A stretch of 64,000 nucleotides of DNA from NCBI GenBank assembly GCA_033961575.1, contig CM066727.1:2504001-2568000 (forward strand), in the 5' to 3' direction. Each line of letters begins with the position of its first letter. The first letter of the stretch is position 1. The notes under the pieces are model-generated. The model was given only the letters and a program-made list of their open reading frames with translations, ran no database searches and was not told the origin of the DNA. Shown piece by piece: positions 36,101 to 48,169 of the stretch. Origin of the DNA: Aselliscus stoliczkanus (taxonomy: Eukaryota > Chordata > Mammalia > Chiroptera > Hipposideridae). The position numbers were made by a program, and so were the translations under genes.

Positions 36101-36215
36101 ACTACTATTGCAATTATTACATCTCAGAATTTCTGGGTGTTCACAGTGTGCCTAAATGCAAAAGTAGCATTGTATTTTCACCTCAGTGTGCAAAAAAATC
36201 CTATGGAAAACTCTC
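33137..36215. other. No gene seen; unique sequence with one MIR
   Basis: AT-rich. Apart from the MIR at 34345-34515 I see no named repeat, and all frames are short. Confidence 0.45.
34345..34515 (-). mobile_element. MIR fragment
   Basis: AGGGTTGTTGTGAAGATGAA, then GGTGCATTGCAAGGGCTCTG and TAAGTGTTG, follow the minus-strand MIR layout. Confidence 0.55.
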
Positions 36216-36219
36216 TAAA

Positions 36220-36830
36220 AATGCAAATTAAATTAAACATGATAAACATGTTGGTCTAACTTTGCAAAGCTTTTTCTAATGATAAGATCCAGTGTGCTTT
36301 TATTCACTATTGGGAAGAGTATGAATTTGGACATACTCTGTGGAAAATACTGTAGCCACACAACCAAGAAAATTGAAATACTATAACCTTTGACATTTTA
36401 AAGAATCAATACTGATGAAATTGGATCTTGTTATATGTTGTTCTACAAAGCATCAAATATATTTGGGGAAGGACAAATAAACTCAATGCACAAAAATAGA
36501 AGACTATTTAAATGACAACTCACATAGAATCAAACTTTAACTAGTTGGTTAAATGGTTTTATAAATTGGTAATTAAAGAAAAACATTTTTAAGGAAAAAT
36601 TGTAAGACAGTTCTAATGTACAGTGTGATATCAATTTTTAAAAATATACAGAGATGTGTTATGTATTTCTTTGTCTGTGTAAACAAGAGAAAATAACTTT
36701 AGAAGAAAATAACCATTTGGAAGAAATAACAGTGGTTTTCTCTGGGTACTAAATCTCTGCTCAAAATGTCATAAATTTTAGTTTCCCAATCAGAAAATAA
36801 TTTAATTGAAAACATTAACATCTATAATTA
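36220..36830 (+). mobile_element. Diverged old L1 fragment
   Basis: GGGAAGAGTATGAATTTGGA, ATACTGTAGCCACACAACCA and AACAGTGGTTTTCTCTGGGT appear in the order expected of an old L1 ORF2 end and 3' UTR. Too decayed for frame analysis. Confidence 0.5.
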
Positions 36831-37055
36831 TTTAAGAATAGGTAATACAGTAAATATCAGAATTCAATTCAGAATAGCCTGTGGGTATTTCCATATAATG
36901 ACAAATGAAAGTAAACACTAGGTTTTAAACAACATGAATATTAGATAAGTTTAAAAGTTAAAGAAAGTTCAAAATATTACCAAGATATCATCACAGTACT
37001 CATTTTACACCACATATATGGTAATACTGGCACTATTAAAAGAAATGTGTCCTCT

Positions 37056-37142
37056 TTAATTGCTGGCTTGGGAAGCCAGCAGCCCCAATTCGGTCCCACA
37101 TGTGAGGGCCAGTGACACTGCCCTCAAAAAAAAAAAAAAAAA
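37056..37142 (+). mobile_element. 5'-truncated short SINE (family B)
   Basis: Starts inside the head (TTGCTGGCTTGGGAAGCCAG), keeps a decayed B box and GGGCCAGTGACACTGCCCTC, then about 18 A. The target-site duplication AGAAATGTGTCCTCT lies at 37041-37055 and 37143-37157. Confidence 0.93.
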
Positions 37143-37221
37143 AGAAATGTGTCCTCTACAAGCACTTACTATACAAAGTCATAGCTTAATTTAAAGATCA
37201 TCTATATCTAATCTCTCTATA

Positions 37222-38496
37222 TGAGGTGTGATCAAAAGATACAGTGAATGTTTAAATTAAAAAAATACTACAGTAAAAGACACATTGCCATCAATTCCCC
37301 CTCAAAATACTCCCGCTTGCTTGGAACATGCTTATCCCATCGTTCTTGCCACTTTCTGAGGCAGTTCTGGAAGTCCTCTTTCATGAGTGTCTTTAGTTGC
37401 GCTGTCGTGGCTGCCTCGATGTCCTGAATCATTTTGACTTTGGGGAAGAGCAGAATCACATAGTGCCAGATCCAGTGAATAAGGTGGATGAGGACACACC
37501 GTAATGTTTGTATTGGACAGAAATTGCCATATACCATTAAGCGATGTGTGTGACACGGAGCATTGTCATGATGGGGGATGAAACTGTGTCCCATTTCTCA
37601 GGCTGTTTTCTCCACATATTTTTTCTTAAACACTCTAATAAGCCCTTATATTATTCAGAGTTCACTGGAGTGTTTCTGGGTACAAACTCAGCTCACACAA
37701 TTTCATCAAGGTCAAAAAACACAATTAACATCACCTTGGTCTTGATTGACACGCTTTATCTGCAGGAGGAGAACGGGGTGATTTCCATTGAGAACTCTGA
37801 ACGTTGGTCTCAGGATCATAACCGTAGACCCAAGCTTCATCTCTTGTGATGACATGTCTTAAAAAGCAGGAATCTGAAGCGGAATGATCACACAGCTCCA
37901 ACAAAACTGACAAATACTGTTGCTTTTGTTCAACAGTCAAAACGTGTGGGAACAAATGCCGTACTCACTCGCTTCATGTTTGAATCTGTTGTTAAAATGC
38001 TTTAAATAGAACCATAAGAAATGTTCAGTTCCTCAGAAATTTCCCGGTCAATTGCCTGTTTGATTGAATCATTTCACTTACTCTTTCAACATTCTCTTGA
38101 ATATCTGATGCAGAAGGACGCCCTGATCTCTCTTCATCTTCATTTGATTCACAACTATTACGAAATCGCTTGAGCCACTTGTAAACCATTTTCATGGTCC
38201 CTGCAGCATCACCACAAACTAATTTTAACATTTTATGTGTTTCTTTCACACTTTTCTGCCATTTGAAACAAAATTTCGTGTTAACACATTGTTCGTGATC
38301 CATGATTTACGGCACACTTTAAAACACACCTTCTCTCAACCGTAGCTCCCACCCGACTGACTGCACCAAACAAGCTGAAACTTGTCACACACTGTTACTA
38401 AGGTCCGAGGCGCTGCTTCCCATATTGAAGATCCCTGCCTTTCCGTTGGATGGCACTCGGCAGCAGTATTCACCGTATGTTTTTAATCAAACCACA
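37222..38496 (-). mobile_element. Full-length mariner transposon, 1,275 bp, inactive
   Basis: Cut-and-paste DNA transposon with TA on both sides (37220-37221 and 38497-38498). The left end TGAGGTGTGATCAAAAGATA and the right end, TGTGGTTTGATTAAAAACAT on the other strand, form imperfect terminal inverted repeats of about 30 bp. The length is typical for mariner. A degenerate transposase gene fills the interior on the minus strand. A second, rearranged copy of the same family lies at 45837-46375. Confidence 0.95.
37268..38303 (-). pseudogene. Mariner transposase pseudogene
   Basis: The enzyme binds the element's ends and cuts and pastes it at TA; mariners use a D,D34D catalytic triad. The likely start is the ATG at 38301-38303. 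The N-terminal helix-turn-helix region follows (FKWQKSVKETHKMLKL, then VYKWLKRFRN and the GRPSASD linker). The first catalytic aspartate is in ITRDEAWVYGYD (about 37815-37850), the second in HHDNAPCHT (about 37548-37574). The third survives only in a different frame (YSLDLALCD, about 37470-37500), and the C-terminus KWQERWDKHVPSKREYFEGE (to about 37285) is back in the second frame. At least one stop (about 38022) and several frameshifts make it non-functional. Confidence 0.93.
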
Positions 38497-38498
38497 TA

Positions 38499-40159
38499 TG
38501 TCTATGTCTATATCTCCAAAATGCTATTCAATGGTATCCCGAATCAATAAGTTTAAAAATCCACAGAAAGGGATGTGGTCCAGAGACAGAGCAGATGATG
38601 GATGTAATTAGTTGATGATATAAAGAATGTAGTCCTCCCTTGGTTATTTAAACATTTATTCTTTTCCTGCCTCTCCACCTGAATTTGTACTCCTTGCCCA
38701 GCCCCCTTCTTCCCACAGCCGTCATAATGCCTTTCCATCATTTTTCAGTCACTCTCTCCATCGCATCTCAGCTTGAATGTGCTGTTTTAAATAAGTGTAT
38801 TTTCGCTTTTTTCTTGTGCCATAGTTTCCATTTTTATCCAGATAATTCAGTTGAAATTACAGACATGTAAATGCTACTATTTATTAATACAAAATTTGTC
38901 ATTAAGGGATCATAATTTTTTATTCACCTTTTTCCAAGTATCTGCAGAACAGACTTATTTGTAACACACATTTCTTTAAACAAGAATGGCTGTGTCCAAG
39001 GAAACCTTATACTGAGAGTGCTAACACAACTCATTATACCTTTGCCATTATGAATGTTAACTATAATTTAAATCCTGCCTTCATATCATTCTGGATGGTT
39101 CTATTTCTCTTTATGTCCATATAGCTCCCCCAAATGATATAATAATCTATTCTTGAATTTCGGACTGCATTTCATAATTTACTTATCATTCTAGTGCTTA
39201 ATAGACTCTAAGCTCGGTAAGTACTCAGTGATGCATAATGATTAAAATTCGGTTCTATTTCCAAAGCATTCCGTTTTATTTCCAATGGATGGAGCTTAAA
39301 GTTTCAAGAGTGTTGAAAAGGCAGTGGCAATGCCTAATAATGTACAACCTGACTATTAGGTGACTCAAATTAGCAAGTAAACTGATCTACACAGTTATAA
39401 ACCCTATAAAATATGAATAGATATTGGCTCACAAAATGGAATGAAATGTGAGGCAACCATAGATCCAGATAAAATCATATTTTTTTGGAAGAAAAGCAGT
39501 AGGTTGGAAGTAAATGTGCACTAATAGGTGATAGCAGATAATTGTAGATATTTTTAGAAGAAAAGTAATAAATGAGGAATCAAAAAATGGTTTATAAATT
39601 TAACATGAATAGAGTAGCTTTTTATTAACTTACTGAACAGTTGGCCTCCCAAGAGACTAACATAAAACCCCATGGTAACTTTGTGCCATTATTATATGGA
39701 CTTGTGGTTAGACCCATGACAAAGGGACACAGTGTGATGATTATGTAACAGGTTTTCTTTTGCATTCATTAAATTGGCCAGTGGAGTATTTATCAGATAA
39801 AGGACGTTAAATCGCATTCTCAACTTCAGCATAATTGGAATAAACAAAGTGCCCCAGTATAACTACTCAGAAAGCGACAACACTCAATTGACAACACATG
39901 TTCTGGTCTGTATTAAAACTCTGCCAATATATGACATCAGATGGACACAGTGACATCACCGTTGACTGACAACTGTTGAAGCTTATTTATGGACAGATTC
40001 CTTCCCATAGATATCTCTCTACTGTTTGAATAGTTCCATAACAAATCCTGTACAAAACAGCAGCTATATCAGCCAACTGCTGAGTGTCTCAGTATAGGCA
40101 CAAAGAGAGTGTGTGACATAACTAACCTGGACCTTTCCTTCTCTCTCTGCAGAGCATAT

Positions 40160-40200
<41 letters not shown>

Positions 40201-41716
40201 GCCACAAATGCTCAAAACTTGCTTTTAAACACTTTCCTAAATTTAACGTAAAAACATGATTACTTCAAACATATTGTAAGCAAACTTGCAGGACTAGACA
40301 CATACAAAGGGCAAGCAGACATTTGAATAGAATCACAAATTTCATCGTGGGTTTTCATTCACTCTTGAGTGGGAAATTCTGCAATTCTTGGCAGAATTGC
40401 TCCTTAGAATTTCAAGGTTTAGGGGTCCATTTCACAGCTTTTGTTCATAAGCGGGAATGGTGAGTTTATTACTCAATGTAAAATGTGGGTTATAAGCACA
40501 TCTTTAGCTAACTATCCTCCAACATGCCTCTTGTCCACAGAGGGCGCTATCGTCTTCCACAAACCAATGAACTGAGAGGTTCAACACAGAAATCTAGACA
40601 GGTGGTACCTTGTTCAAGGACCTTAACATTCAAATGATAATTAGGCAACTTGGAACAGACGTTTTATTCTATTTGTCATTCCCAGCAGATTTCAATGCAG
40701 CATTTCCTTTTAAAAAAATAAAATTCTAGTGTAAGATAGAGGAGGAGGCAGGAGTGCCAGGCTGTGTATTTCTGATGATGAAAAGATTAGGTGGTTGCCA
40801 GCAGCCGCTTGCTGTCAGTAAAAATGAATCAGAAACAGGTGCCAACTGCATCTACAGCTTCTGAGCCCCATACATGTTTTTAAGCAAAGACACAAATCAC
40901 GAGTAAAGTACATAGGTGTGGATATGTCACGGGGTGCCACGGTTACAGCCCCCCACACACGGGCCTATCAGGGGCACCTCTCCTCTCTCAGACACCAGGA
41001 CCTGGAATCGAGAGGCTGGGCATGGACTTGTGGTAAAAACGGCTCCTCTTGCTCTGTGCGCTGTATTTTGACCATGACTCACTTCAACTTTAAAACTCTT
41101 CTTCAGAATCCACAAATATGCTTACAAGAAGAACTTTGGTCATCCTGACATTTCTTAAACAACACTAGACTAATCAAAGGTTACTTTCTCTCTTTTGATA
41201 TATATTTAGCTTTGTATATTACCATATTTGAGACTATTACAATTTTCAGTGATTTAATATATAACAAGGATTTTGAGATAGTGGATATATGAAGATATAT
41301 ATTATATATCTTCCAGTAAACACTTACTTATGAGATATGACACACACAATTTTTCTGCAGCACCCAAGAACCAATAAATGAAATCAAACTTTGAAATAAA
41401 TGACAACAGTAACCAATTTCAGCACTTGCTTTTCTGATACATCATTACTTTGTTAAACCGTACATATCTTAGTGGAGAAAATAGAAAAATACGAGCAAAT
41501 TATTTATGGCTGCTAAGCTTACATGGAAATACAATTAAAACCTGAGACTGGCACCTCGCTGGAAAAGCGAGTTCTGTTGGAAGGTAGACACACTGACAAC
41601 AATTTTGAAGACAAATCGTTAGGCTTCGTGTGGAACAAGTCACAAATGGCTAAAACCGTCTAAACCAGCACCATCCCACAGAAATACAGTGAGCCACCAA
41701 CATCATTACAACTTTC
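38499..41716. other. No gene seen; unique AT-rich sequence
   Basis: Contains the (CA)n at 40161-40198 and a partial CTCF-like motif (ACAGAGGGCGC) near 40538-40548. A diverged L1-like trace at about 39390-39600 is too weak to call. Confidence 0.45.
40161..40198. repeat. (CA)n microsatellite
   Basis: About 19 uninterrupted CA units. Confidence 0.95.
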
Positions 41717-41718
41717 TA

Positions 41719-41797
41719 CTGGGTTGTTGGAAAAGCCATGACACATTTTTGCAATGAAAAACGGAAAAAATACATCATGACTTTTCTGACAACCCAA
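41719..41797. mobile_element. Mariner-type MITE, 79 bp (copy 3)
   Basis: Starts CTGGGTTGTTGGAAAAGCCA and ends TGACTTTTCTGACAACCCAA, with TA on both sides (41717-41718 and 41798-41799). The best preserved of the three copies. Confidence 0.95.
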
Positions 41798-42240
41798 TAA
41801 TAGCCACATTTATTAAAAAAATCTTAAAAAGGGGAAAATATTTGTACCATTGACCCACCATATATGGAACACTATCGTTTCTAATTATAATCAATGTTAA
41901 ATAGTAAACGGTGTGTTTGTTTGACATTCACATTTTGTACTAGGTGTACACTTATAGCACATCTAAATTTTCACTGGAGATAGTTATTTTTTGGTACTTA
42001 GATTTCATACAATTTACAACTGATAAAGTAGTTATGCATACTCAAGTTTTTCAAACACAGTTAAAATTGACAATAATGAAATCGAGATTTGAGTTTTTAA
42101 AAATTACACTGATTACAACAGAATTAAATTAAAAATGGAGTCATACAAGGCTGAGCTGCCTTTGAAATGCTGGATAGGCAGCCACCTGGGCTGGTGTCCC
42201 CTCTATGGGATCGCACAGGGATGTGTGAGCCCGCCGGTGG

Positions 42241-42254
42241 CCCGTAGGTGGCGC
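42241..42254 (+). promoter_or_regulatory. CTCF-like site in unique DNA
   Basis: CCCGTAGGTGGCGC matches the CTCF core CCASYAGRKGGCRS at 13 of 14 positions (position 3 differs). It lies in a locally CpG-containing stretch outside any repeat I recognise. Binding is inferred, not shown. Confidence 0.5.
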
Positions 42255-44599
42255 TAGGTGTGAGGGGAGCTCCAGACGTCAGTGTTTTCAGTAAATGTGA
42301 ATAAAATAAACCTCAGAAAATAAGCGTGGGCAAGATTTAGCTACGCATGTATGACCTCGGTGAGTTACAACAATCTCTCAACAGCAGAATAGAAAATGAA
42401 GAGGTGGAGAATTGATGGCTGTTGACAGAAGAGACAGGCTGCAGCCCCTGGGATGCAACTACTCTACCAAGCATAGGCCAGGGCTCCTCCACCAAAGACA
42501 AAATACAAATAAATACCTTAAAAATTCTCACATCCAAAGTAATGACATTGAAGTTTCCATAAGGAGGTGATTTAGAGAATTGCAGGTTCCATTGCTAGGT
42601 TTTGAATTTCTTAGGGTTTTAGTACATATACCACTAAAATATTTTTTATATTAAAGCTCATAGGAAGGGCCTTTGAAAACATATTGATAGACAGGAATGA
42701 GCATTTATTTTCTGCAGCATTTTTTTTAATCTAAAAAAAGTGTAAGCAAAACATTTAAGTTTATAATTTATGTATTGGACTTTCTAATTTGATGTATAAT
42801 TATGTATAATAACATTTATTTGCAATTATATTTGTCCATATACACATATCATCTAAGCATGAACTTTAAATATGATAATATTAATGTCCCTATTTTGTCT
42901 TCAAAACACATCATGGAAAAATGAAGTGATAAACCTATTAAGATTTAATTGAATCTTATTAAAATTGCAAAATATTAATTTGCTGCCATTGGCCTCACAA
43001 ACACACCTAATATGCATAAAAATTTTGTTTTGCAAGTGACAAAGCAAAGGGTTATAATGGTTAAGCACCCTGTTGATGATACAGCAGCTAGAAAATGTGG
43101 TACTTAGGCCTGGACGCAGATCTATAGGCTGTCAAAATCATCAAAACTGCCTGGTAAAGCTATTAATACGTTTTCTAGATTCATGATAAGTCTTTATAAA
43201 ATATGTTGGAATACTAATTCAAAGCAGATAAGATTTTTAAAAAATATTTACAATGATCAATAGAGCCCTAGTACTGATTGGCTTCTGAAGTGAGATCTTG
43301 GAACTGTGTAGAAATGTAAATATCATCTATATGGACTTGTCATGTCATAAATAGAGCAGGAGGGTCCGGGGAGTCAGGCAGAACCAAGAGCCAAGACTGG
43401 GACACAGCTCTTCGCACAGCCAGAGGAAAAGCTTTCTTCCTAGTTGGCCCTCACCGGTTACCACGTCCATGTGCCAAGAATGCCCTCTTTTTCAGCAAAA
43501 GCTCCTAATTCTACAGGGTACAATGCTGCAGTTGTTGCTGCTGTATTTAGTTTGATACAGTAATGTCCCCACTTTGACTATTGTGTCTGTGAAAAAACTA
43601 ACACACTTTTTATTTTCTGTAGCACAATAATGATACTATTCAATGGGTTGTTCTGGGTTGATTATAGTCAGAGAGAGAGGCCAATCTCTTGTAGACATTC
43701 ATTCATCTTTTCCGTTCCATTTATTTGCATACCATGCAAGAATTGAGTTGGATGTGACAGCATCATAACAACTCATTTATAATCTGTGTAAAGGAAGCAC
43801 TTTTAATTACTTGTGGAGATAATTTGTTTAAATGGCAATATTTTGAGAGCTTTTTTTACTAATTACACTTCATAATGGAGTAAGGTACGTATCAGACTCA
43901 ATGAAACATCACTCTGAACCTGACAAGCATTTTCATTTTCTAAACATCACATTGATATTTTACATTAATGGCTGAACCTACTGTACTCCATCGGCTGCTG
44001 TGTAAATATTTTAATTTCCCGAATGGACCTGCGGTTTGCAGACTCCTATAACCCTACTGTGTCTCCTGCAATGGAGCCTTTCCACTCTTGCATTTTCCCT
44101 TTGACTGTATTTCCAGTTTCAAAATGCTTGATTGCCAAAAACAGACTATTTTTAATGGATGCATCCTGTTTTTAGCAGACTTTTAAAATTGCAACCAGTA
44201 ATTATGGATGAAAATACTAATTTGCTGACTTAGTGCAAGTATGCTGAGAGTCTTTTAAACATTTAAAATCATTTCCAAGGCATCTTTTTTCAAAATTTAG
44301 TTTTAAGGTATCCACTACCCTTTGGGAAACCATTTAGATGCAGAATTTTAATGCAAATTCCCCACCTCCAACCTGCATCTGATTTTGCTGGGTTCTTTCC
44401 AGCCTGATTTCTTTATTTTTATCATATGTGAGTGCAAACATCTTGGCCATCTAAACAGTATAGGTATATCAGAAACTGAATTAATTACAAGACCAGGTTC
44501 TTTTTATCTGGCAACAGCTTTCCAAATACAAATCCTTTGCATTTTTCCTCCCACGTTGTATAAATATATTCTCCTGGTTTTCTGCCCAGTATACATACT

Positions 44600-44750
44600 G
44601 AAAAACAATAATTTTCTAGAACTATAGGCATCCTATTTAGCTCAATATGCTCAAGCTCAACATATGGATGAGGAAAGAAACTGAGGCCAGGGAGTACAAA
44701 TGACCTTCTCAAAGACACATAGCAAGCTAGTAACAAAAACTTACAGGCAC
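44600..44750 (+). mobile_element. MIR fragment
   Basis: GATGAGGAAAGAAACTGAGG, then ACACATAGCAAGCTAGTAAC, is the MIR core in plus orientation. Confidence 0.65.
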
Positions 44751-45514
44751 ATATCGGTTTTTGTGCATTCATGTTAGGTTTTCAAGCACAGTTTTATTTT
44801 TTTTTAAATTATCCAAGGTATAGTCTACCAGATTAAAATTCCAGCCAAGAATGAAAAGAACAAAAAAGAGAACAACTGTTTTATTCAGCTATAAAACCCT
44901 ACTCTTCCCCCAGAAACCCTGCTAACAGTTCCATGCACTGACTTCCAGGCTTTCATCAGTATATTTACACATATTTTCATCCTAGGCCTTTTGCAAATCT
45001 TGACACACCATTATTAGTAAGAATAATGTTCTTTAATGAGAAGCATGGGCTGCCAGGAGAAAGACAGCCAAGTAGTGTCATTCAGTCATCACATGTTGCT
45101 TTTGTATTGTGTCCATCCACAAAAAGAACATACTTATTCTGGTTAAACATACTTATAATTGATATGCTAGGCCCCACATTTATTGGCAGCCTAAAGAAAA
45201 CATTTGACATCCTCGAGTTAGGTGAAGATGGTAAAAGTTGGAGAAGCAGTTCTCTGAGAATCCCCAAGACACTGATAGCAGGCACCGGTCACAATTATTT
45301 TTCTGATAGCATTAAGACATCATCCTTTTTTCATCGATGGTGCAAAAGCAGCTGTGGGTAAAATTTCTGGTGCCTTTGCATAGAGCAATGAATTTTAATG
45401 TAGCAGAGTAGGAAATGTTTACTGATATCATTTCTGATATCACAACAAATTGAATACAGGAGCAGATGTAAGAAAGCAGCTTCACTGCATTGAGCTAGAT
45501 ATTAGAGATTTGGA

Positions 45515-45622
45515 AAAATGTAAGCCATGTGATATGTAGATGAGGTATTACAGAGTCTATGTAACTATGAAACCTATGCGACTTTACTAACCATTGTCAC
45601 CCCATTAAACTTTAATTTAAAA
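45515..45622 (+). mobile_element. Short L1 3'-end fragment
   Basis: GTGATATGTAGATGAGGTAT, GAAACCTATGCGACTTTACT and AACCATTGTCACCCCATTAA match the last ~100 bp of the L1 type at 15825-16195. Confidence 0.8.
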
Positions 45623-45836
45623 AAAAGAATATTACCGAAAAGAAAAATGTAAAACATCCCATTTTCCCACTAGTCCTGTTTTTAGAAAATATGGTTATTT
45701 TTAAAAATAAAAATGTGGTATTCTTGTTAATATATAATGGATTTGTGGTTTTACTTTTAAATGAATTAATACACATTGAATTAATATAATGAATACACAA
45801 ACTTTTCCTTGGCTTTAATTTCTAATATGGTAAATA

Positions 45837-46375
45837 TGAGGTGTGATCATAAAATACAATGGATATTTAAATAAAAAGAAATGATTACAGTAAAAGACAC
45901 ATTGCCATTAATCCCCCTCAAAATACTCCCTGCGCTTCAAACACACCTATCCCATAGTCCTTGCCACTTTCCGAAGCAGTCTGGACGTCCTCTTTCGTGA
46001 GTGTCTTTAGTTGCGCTATCGTGGCTGCCTGGATGTCCTGAATCATTTCGACTTTGGGGAAGAGCCAGAGGTCACACGGTGCCAGATCCGGTGAATAAGG
46101 TGGATGAGGACACACCGTAATGTTTTTATTTGATAGAAATTGCTGTATACCAGAAGCGATGTGTGACATGGAGTGTTGTCATGATGTTGGATGAAGTAAA
46201 GACATTTACGAAAGAGGACTTCCAGAACTGCTTCAGAAAGTGGTCAGAACAATGGGATAAGTGTGTTTGAAGCAAGTGGGGGCGGATTTGAGGGGTATTA
46301 ATGACAATGTGTCATTTACTGTACTACATTTTTTTTTCTATTTAAACATTCACTGTATATTTTGATCACACCTCA
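45837..46375 (-). mobile_element. Foldback-type mariner derivative, 539 bp
   Basis: Same family as 37222-38496. The left arm (45837-46009, 173 bp) and right arm (46197-46375, 179 bp) are reverse complements of each other. Both are copies of the transposase 3' end plus terminal inverted repeat, so the normal 5' half of the transposon has been replaced by an inverted copy of its 3' end. The spacer (46010-46196) is ordinary mariner sequence. TA precedes it at 45835-45836; the right TA reads TG. Confidence 0.9.
45918..46169 (-). pseudogene. Mariner transposase C-terminal fragment
   Basis: An 83-codon frame covering the region of the third catalytic aspartate (PPYSPDLAPCD, in one frame here, unlike at 37222-38496), then FPKVEMIQDIQAATIAQLKT. 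It lacks the N-terminal DNA-binding region and the first two catalytic aspartates. The reading frame near its end departs from the family, so it is a dead fragment. Confidence 0.88.
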
Positions 46376-46424
46376 TGACAGAACTCTCCAAAATGAAACT
46401 TCTTTGGAGTGATCAATACTTTTT

Positions 46425-46700
46425 CAAAGAAACTTTTTATTTTGTGATCGTTCTAAATTTATAGGAAATTTCCAGAAACAATACAGAGTTGCCATGCACC
46501 CCTCACCTGGTCCCCCTAAAGGTCACACATGTCATATGACTATGGCGCACTGGTCAAACCTAAGAAATCATCAGAAGCCAAACACTGATACGTAACTATT
46601 AACTCCAGGTTTTACGTGGATCACATTTTTTCACCAATGTCCTGTTTCTGCCCCAGGATCGAATTCTGAATAATACATTGCATTTAGTCATCGATAATTT
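46425..46700 (-). mobile_element. Old L1 3' fragment
   Basis: Blocks such as GGAAATTTCCAGAAACAATA, ACCTAAGAAATCATCAGAAG and CATTGCATTTAGTCATCG match, as a reverse complement, the 3' part of old mammalian L1 elements. Confidence 0.6.
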
Positions 46701-46904
46701 ATAAGAGTTTTAGAAGGTCCCAAGACTAAGCTTTGGAGAAGTGCTGCTCTAGGAGAATATGCCTGTCATGCTGATGGTGCCTGCCCTCTGCCATTGGCCA
46801 GTTCTTGCCATAAACCACCTATTTTTATCCATTTTTGCCTCCTTCAGCGTATGCAGCACTACAGGATACATGCCAAGTCAAAATAAATTTCTGTGTCTCT
46901 AGGT

Positions 46905-47110
46905 TTCCTGGGTTCAATTTCTGCATCCACGCCCTCATTAGCTGTGTGACCTTGGGCACATCACCTAGGCTTACTGTGTCTCAGTTTTTATCTGTAAAAT
47001 GTGGATAATAACTATATTCATTTCACGGTTTTGCTGTAAGAGTTACAAAATTAATACAACAATGCCTAGGGTATAGAGAATATTAGACATTCTTATTATT
47101 GCTAATGAGG
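46905..47110 (-). mobile_element. MIR fragment
   Basis: GCTGTGTGACCTTGGGCACA, CTGTAAAATGTGGATAATAA and CAATGCCTAGGGTATAGAGA are in the minus-strand MIR order. Well preserved. Confidence 0.8.
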
Positions 47111-48165
47111 TAACTGCTTTTTACTTATACATATTCAGCTGGTGCAGACTCTTTGGCTCTGTGGATTCCATTCTTTTCTGGGAGGTTAAGGAGTGACTGT
47201 TAAAATGCAGAACACTGGGACTCAATCCACTTCCCGTACAGAGCATGTCAGCTGCAGCAGTACATGGCATTTCGTTCTTTAATCAAACCGCTCTCTGAAG
47301 CTGGGTGCATTCCCTGTCTTTACACTTCACGTGTCTCACCCGTCAGAAGCTGCGGCCTCGTGCCATCCTGGGCAGAAATGGAATGGTGGCCACAGCTCTG
47401 GGAGCCAATTTCTCGTCAGAGCCCCCTGGGGAAGGGTGTCCATCCAGAGCCTGGGAGACGGAGGAGAAGAGGCCTCCCACGTCCGTGGGTGAAGGCACTC
47501 TGGGCTCGGCTGGGCGCGCTCCTTTGGATGAGGAAGATGCCTCGCCACGGCTGACTTTGGATCGCGCAAGCGGAGAAGCCGGTGTCACAAACGTCTCCCC
47601 CCTGGAACAGAACAGCACGGTGGTGCATGGCGTGGGGAGGGCCCTGCCCCAGGCTCCTCAGCCACAGGCTGTCAGCGTCGGCTGGCCCTGCGAGGGCCTG
47701 CAGGTCAGAGCAGCAGTGCTGAGACCTGCACCCAGCGTCCCCACGGGGCATCACAGAACGACGTGCCCCGAGACGTGTGAGTCAGGACTGCAATTACTGT
47801 GGCCTCCTTCTGCTCAGGAGGCAGCGCAGCTGAACCCTTGAACACTGTGCATGGACAATTCTGAGTTTCTTCTTCTAATGACTCTGCTCTATGACAACGC
47901 TGTGACCCACGTGTGTGATGTCACCTGTGCCTCTGACACACAGCGGGTGTTATCCAGCTGTCTCTGCCCATGCTTGGGCATAGTTATGTCTCTAAGCCCA
48001 AAACGCCACTGAGCAAATATCAATAGTTAACATCCTTACATGCCTGTTGCCATATGAATGAACATATTAAGTGATACTTGATTTCTCACATCCTTTCTGG
48101 TACCATGAACAAAACTCAGCAAGGGCTTGATTTTCTTTTTTTTTAATTCCTGATTTCATATTTTG
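47111..48165. other. No gene seen; GC-richer unique stretch
   Basis: 47270-47840 is GC-richer and open for 178 codons on the plus strand (47305-47841) and over 110 on the minus strand. Openness on both strands with no domain argues against coding. Confidence 0.45.
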
Positions 48166-48169
48166 TAAT

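Larger units (their letters stand above)
41800..45510. other. No gene seen; mostly unique sequence
   Basis: A CTCF-like site lies at 42241 and a MIR at 44600-44750. The block at about 43550-44340 is AT-moderate, free of any repeat I know, and could be conserved non-coding DNA, but nothing in the sequence proves it. The 111-codon frame at 45026-45361 is unrecognised. Confidence 0.45.

Noticed and set aside
41291..41313. 23-bp AT palindrome GAAGATATATATTATATATC...
   Set aside because: Short and AT-only; expected by chance in such sequence.
47305..47841. 178-codon plus frame
   Set aside because: Antisense frames of 91-112 codons overlap it; amino-acid composition follows GC content and no domain is recognisable.
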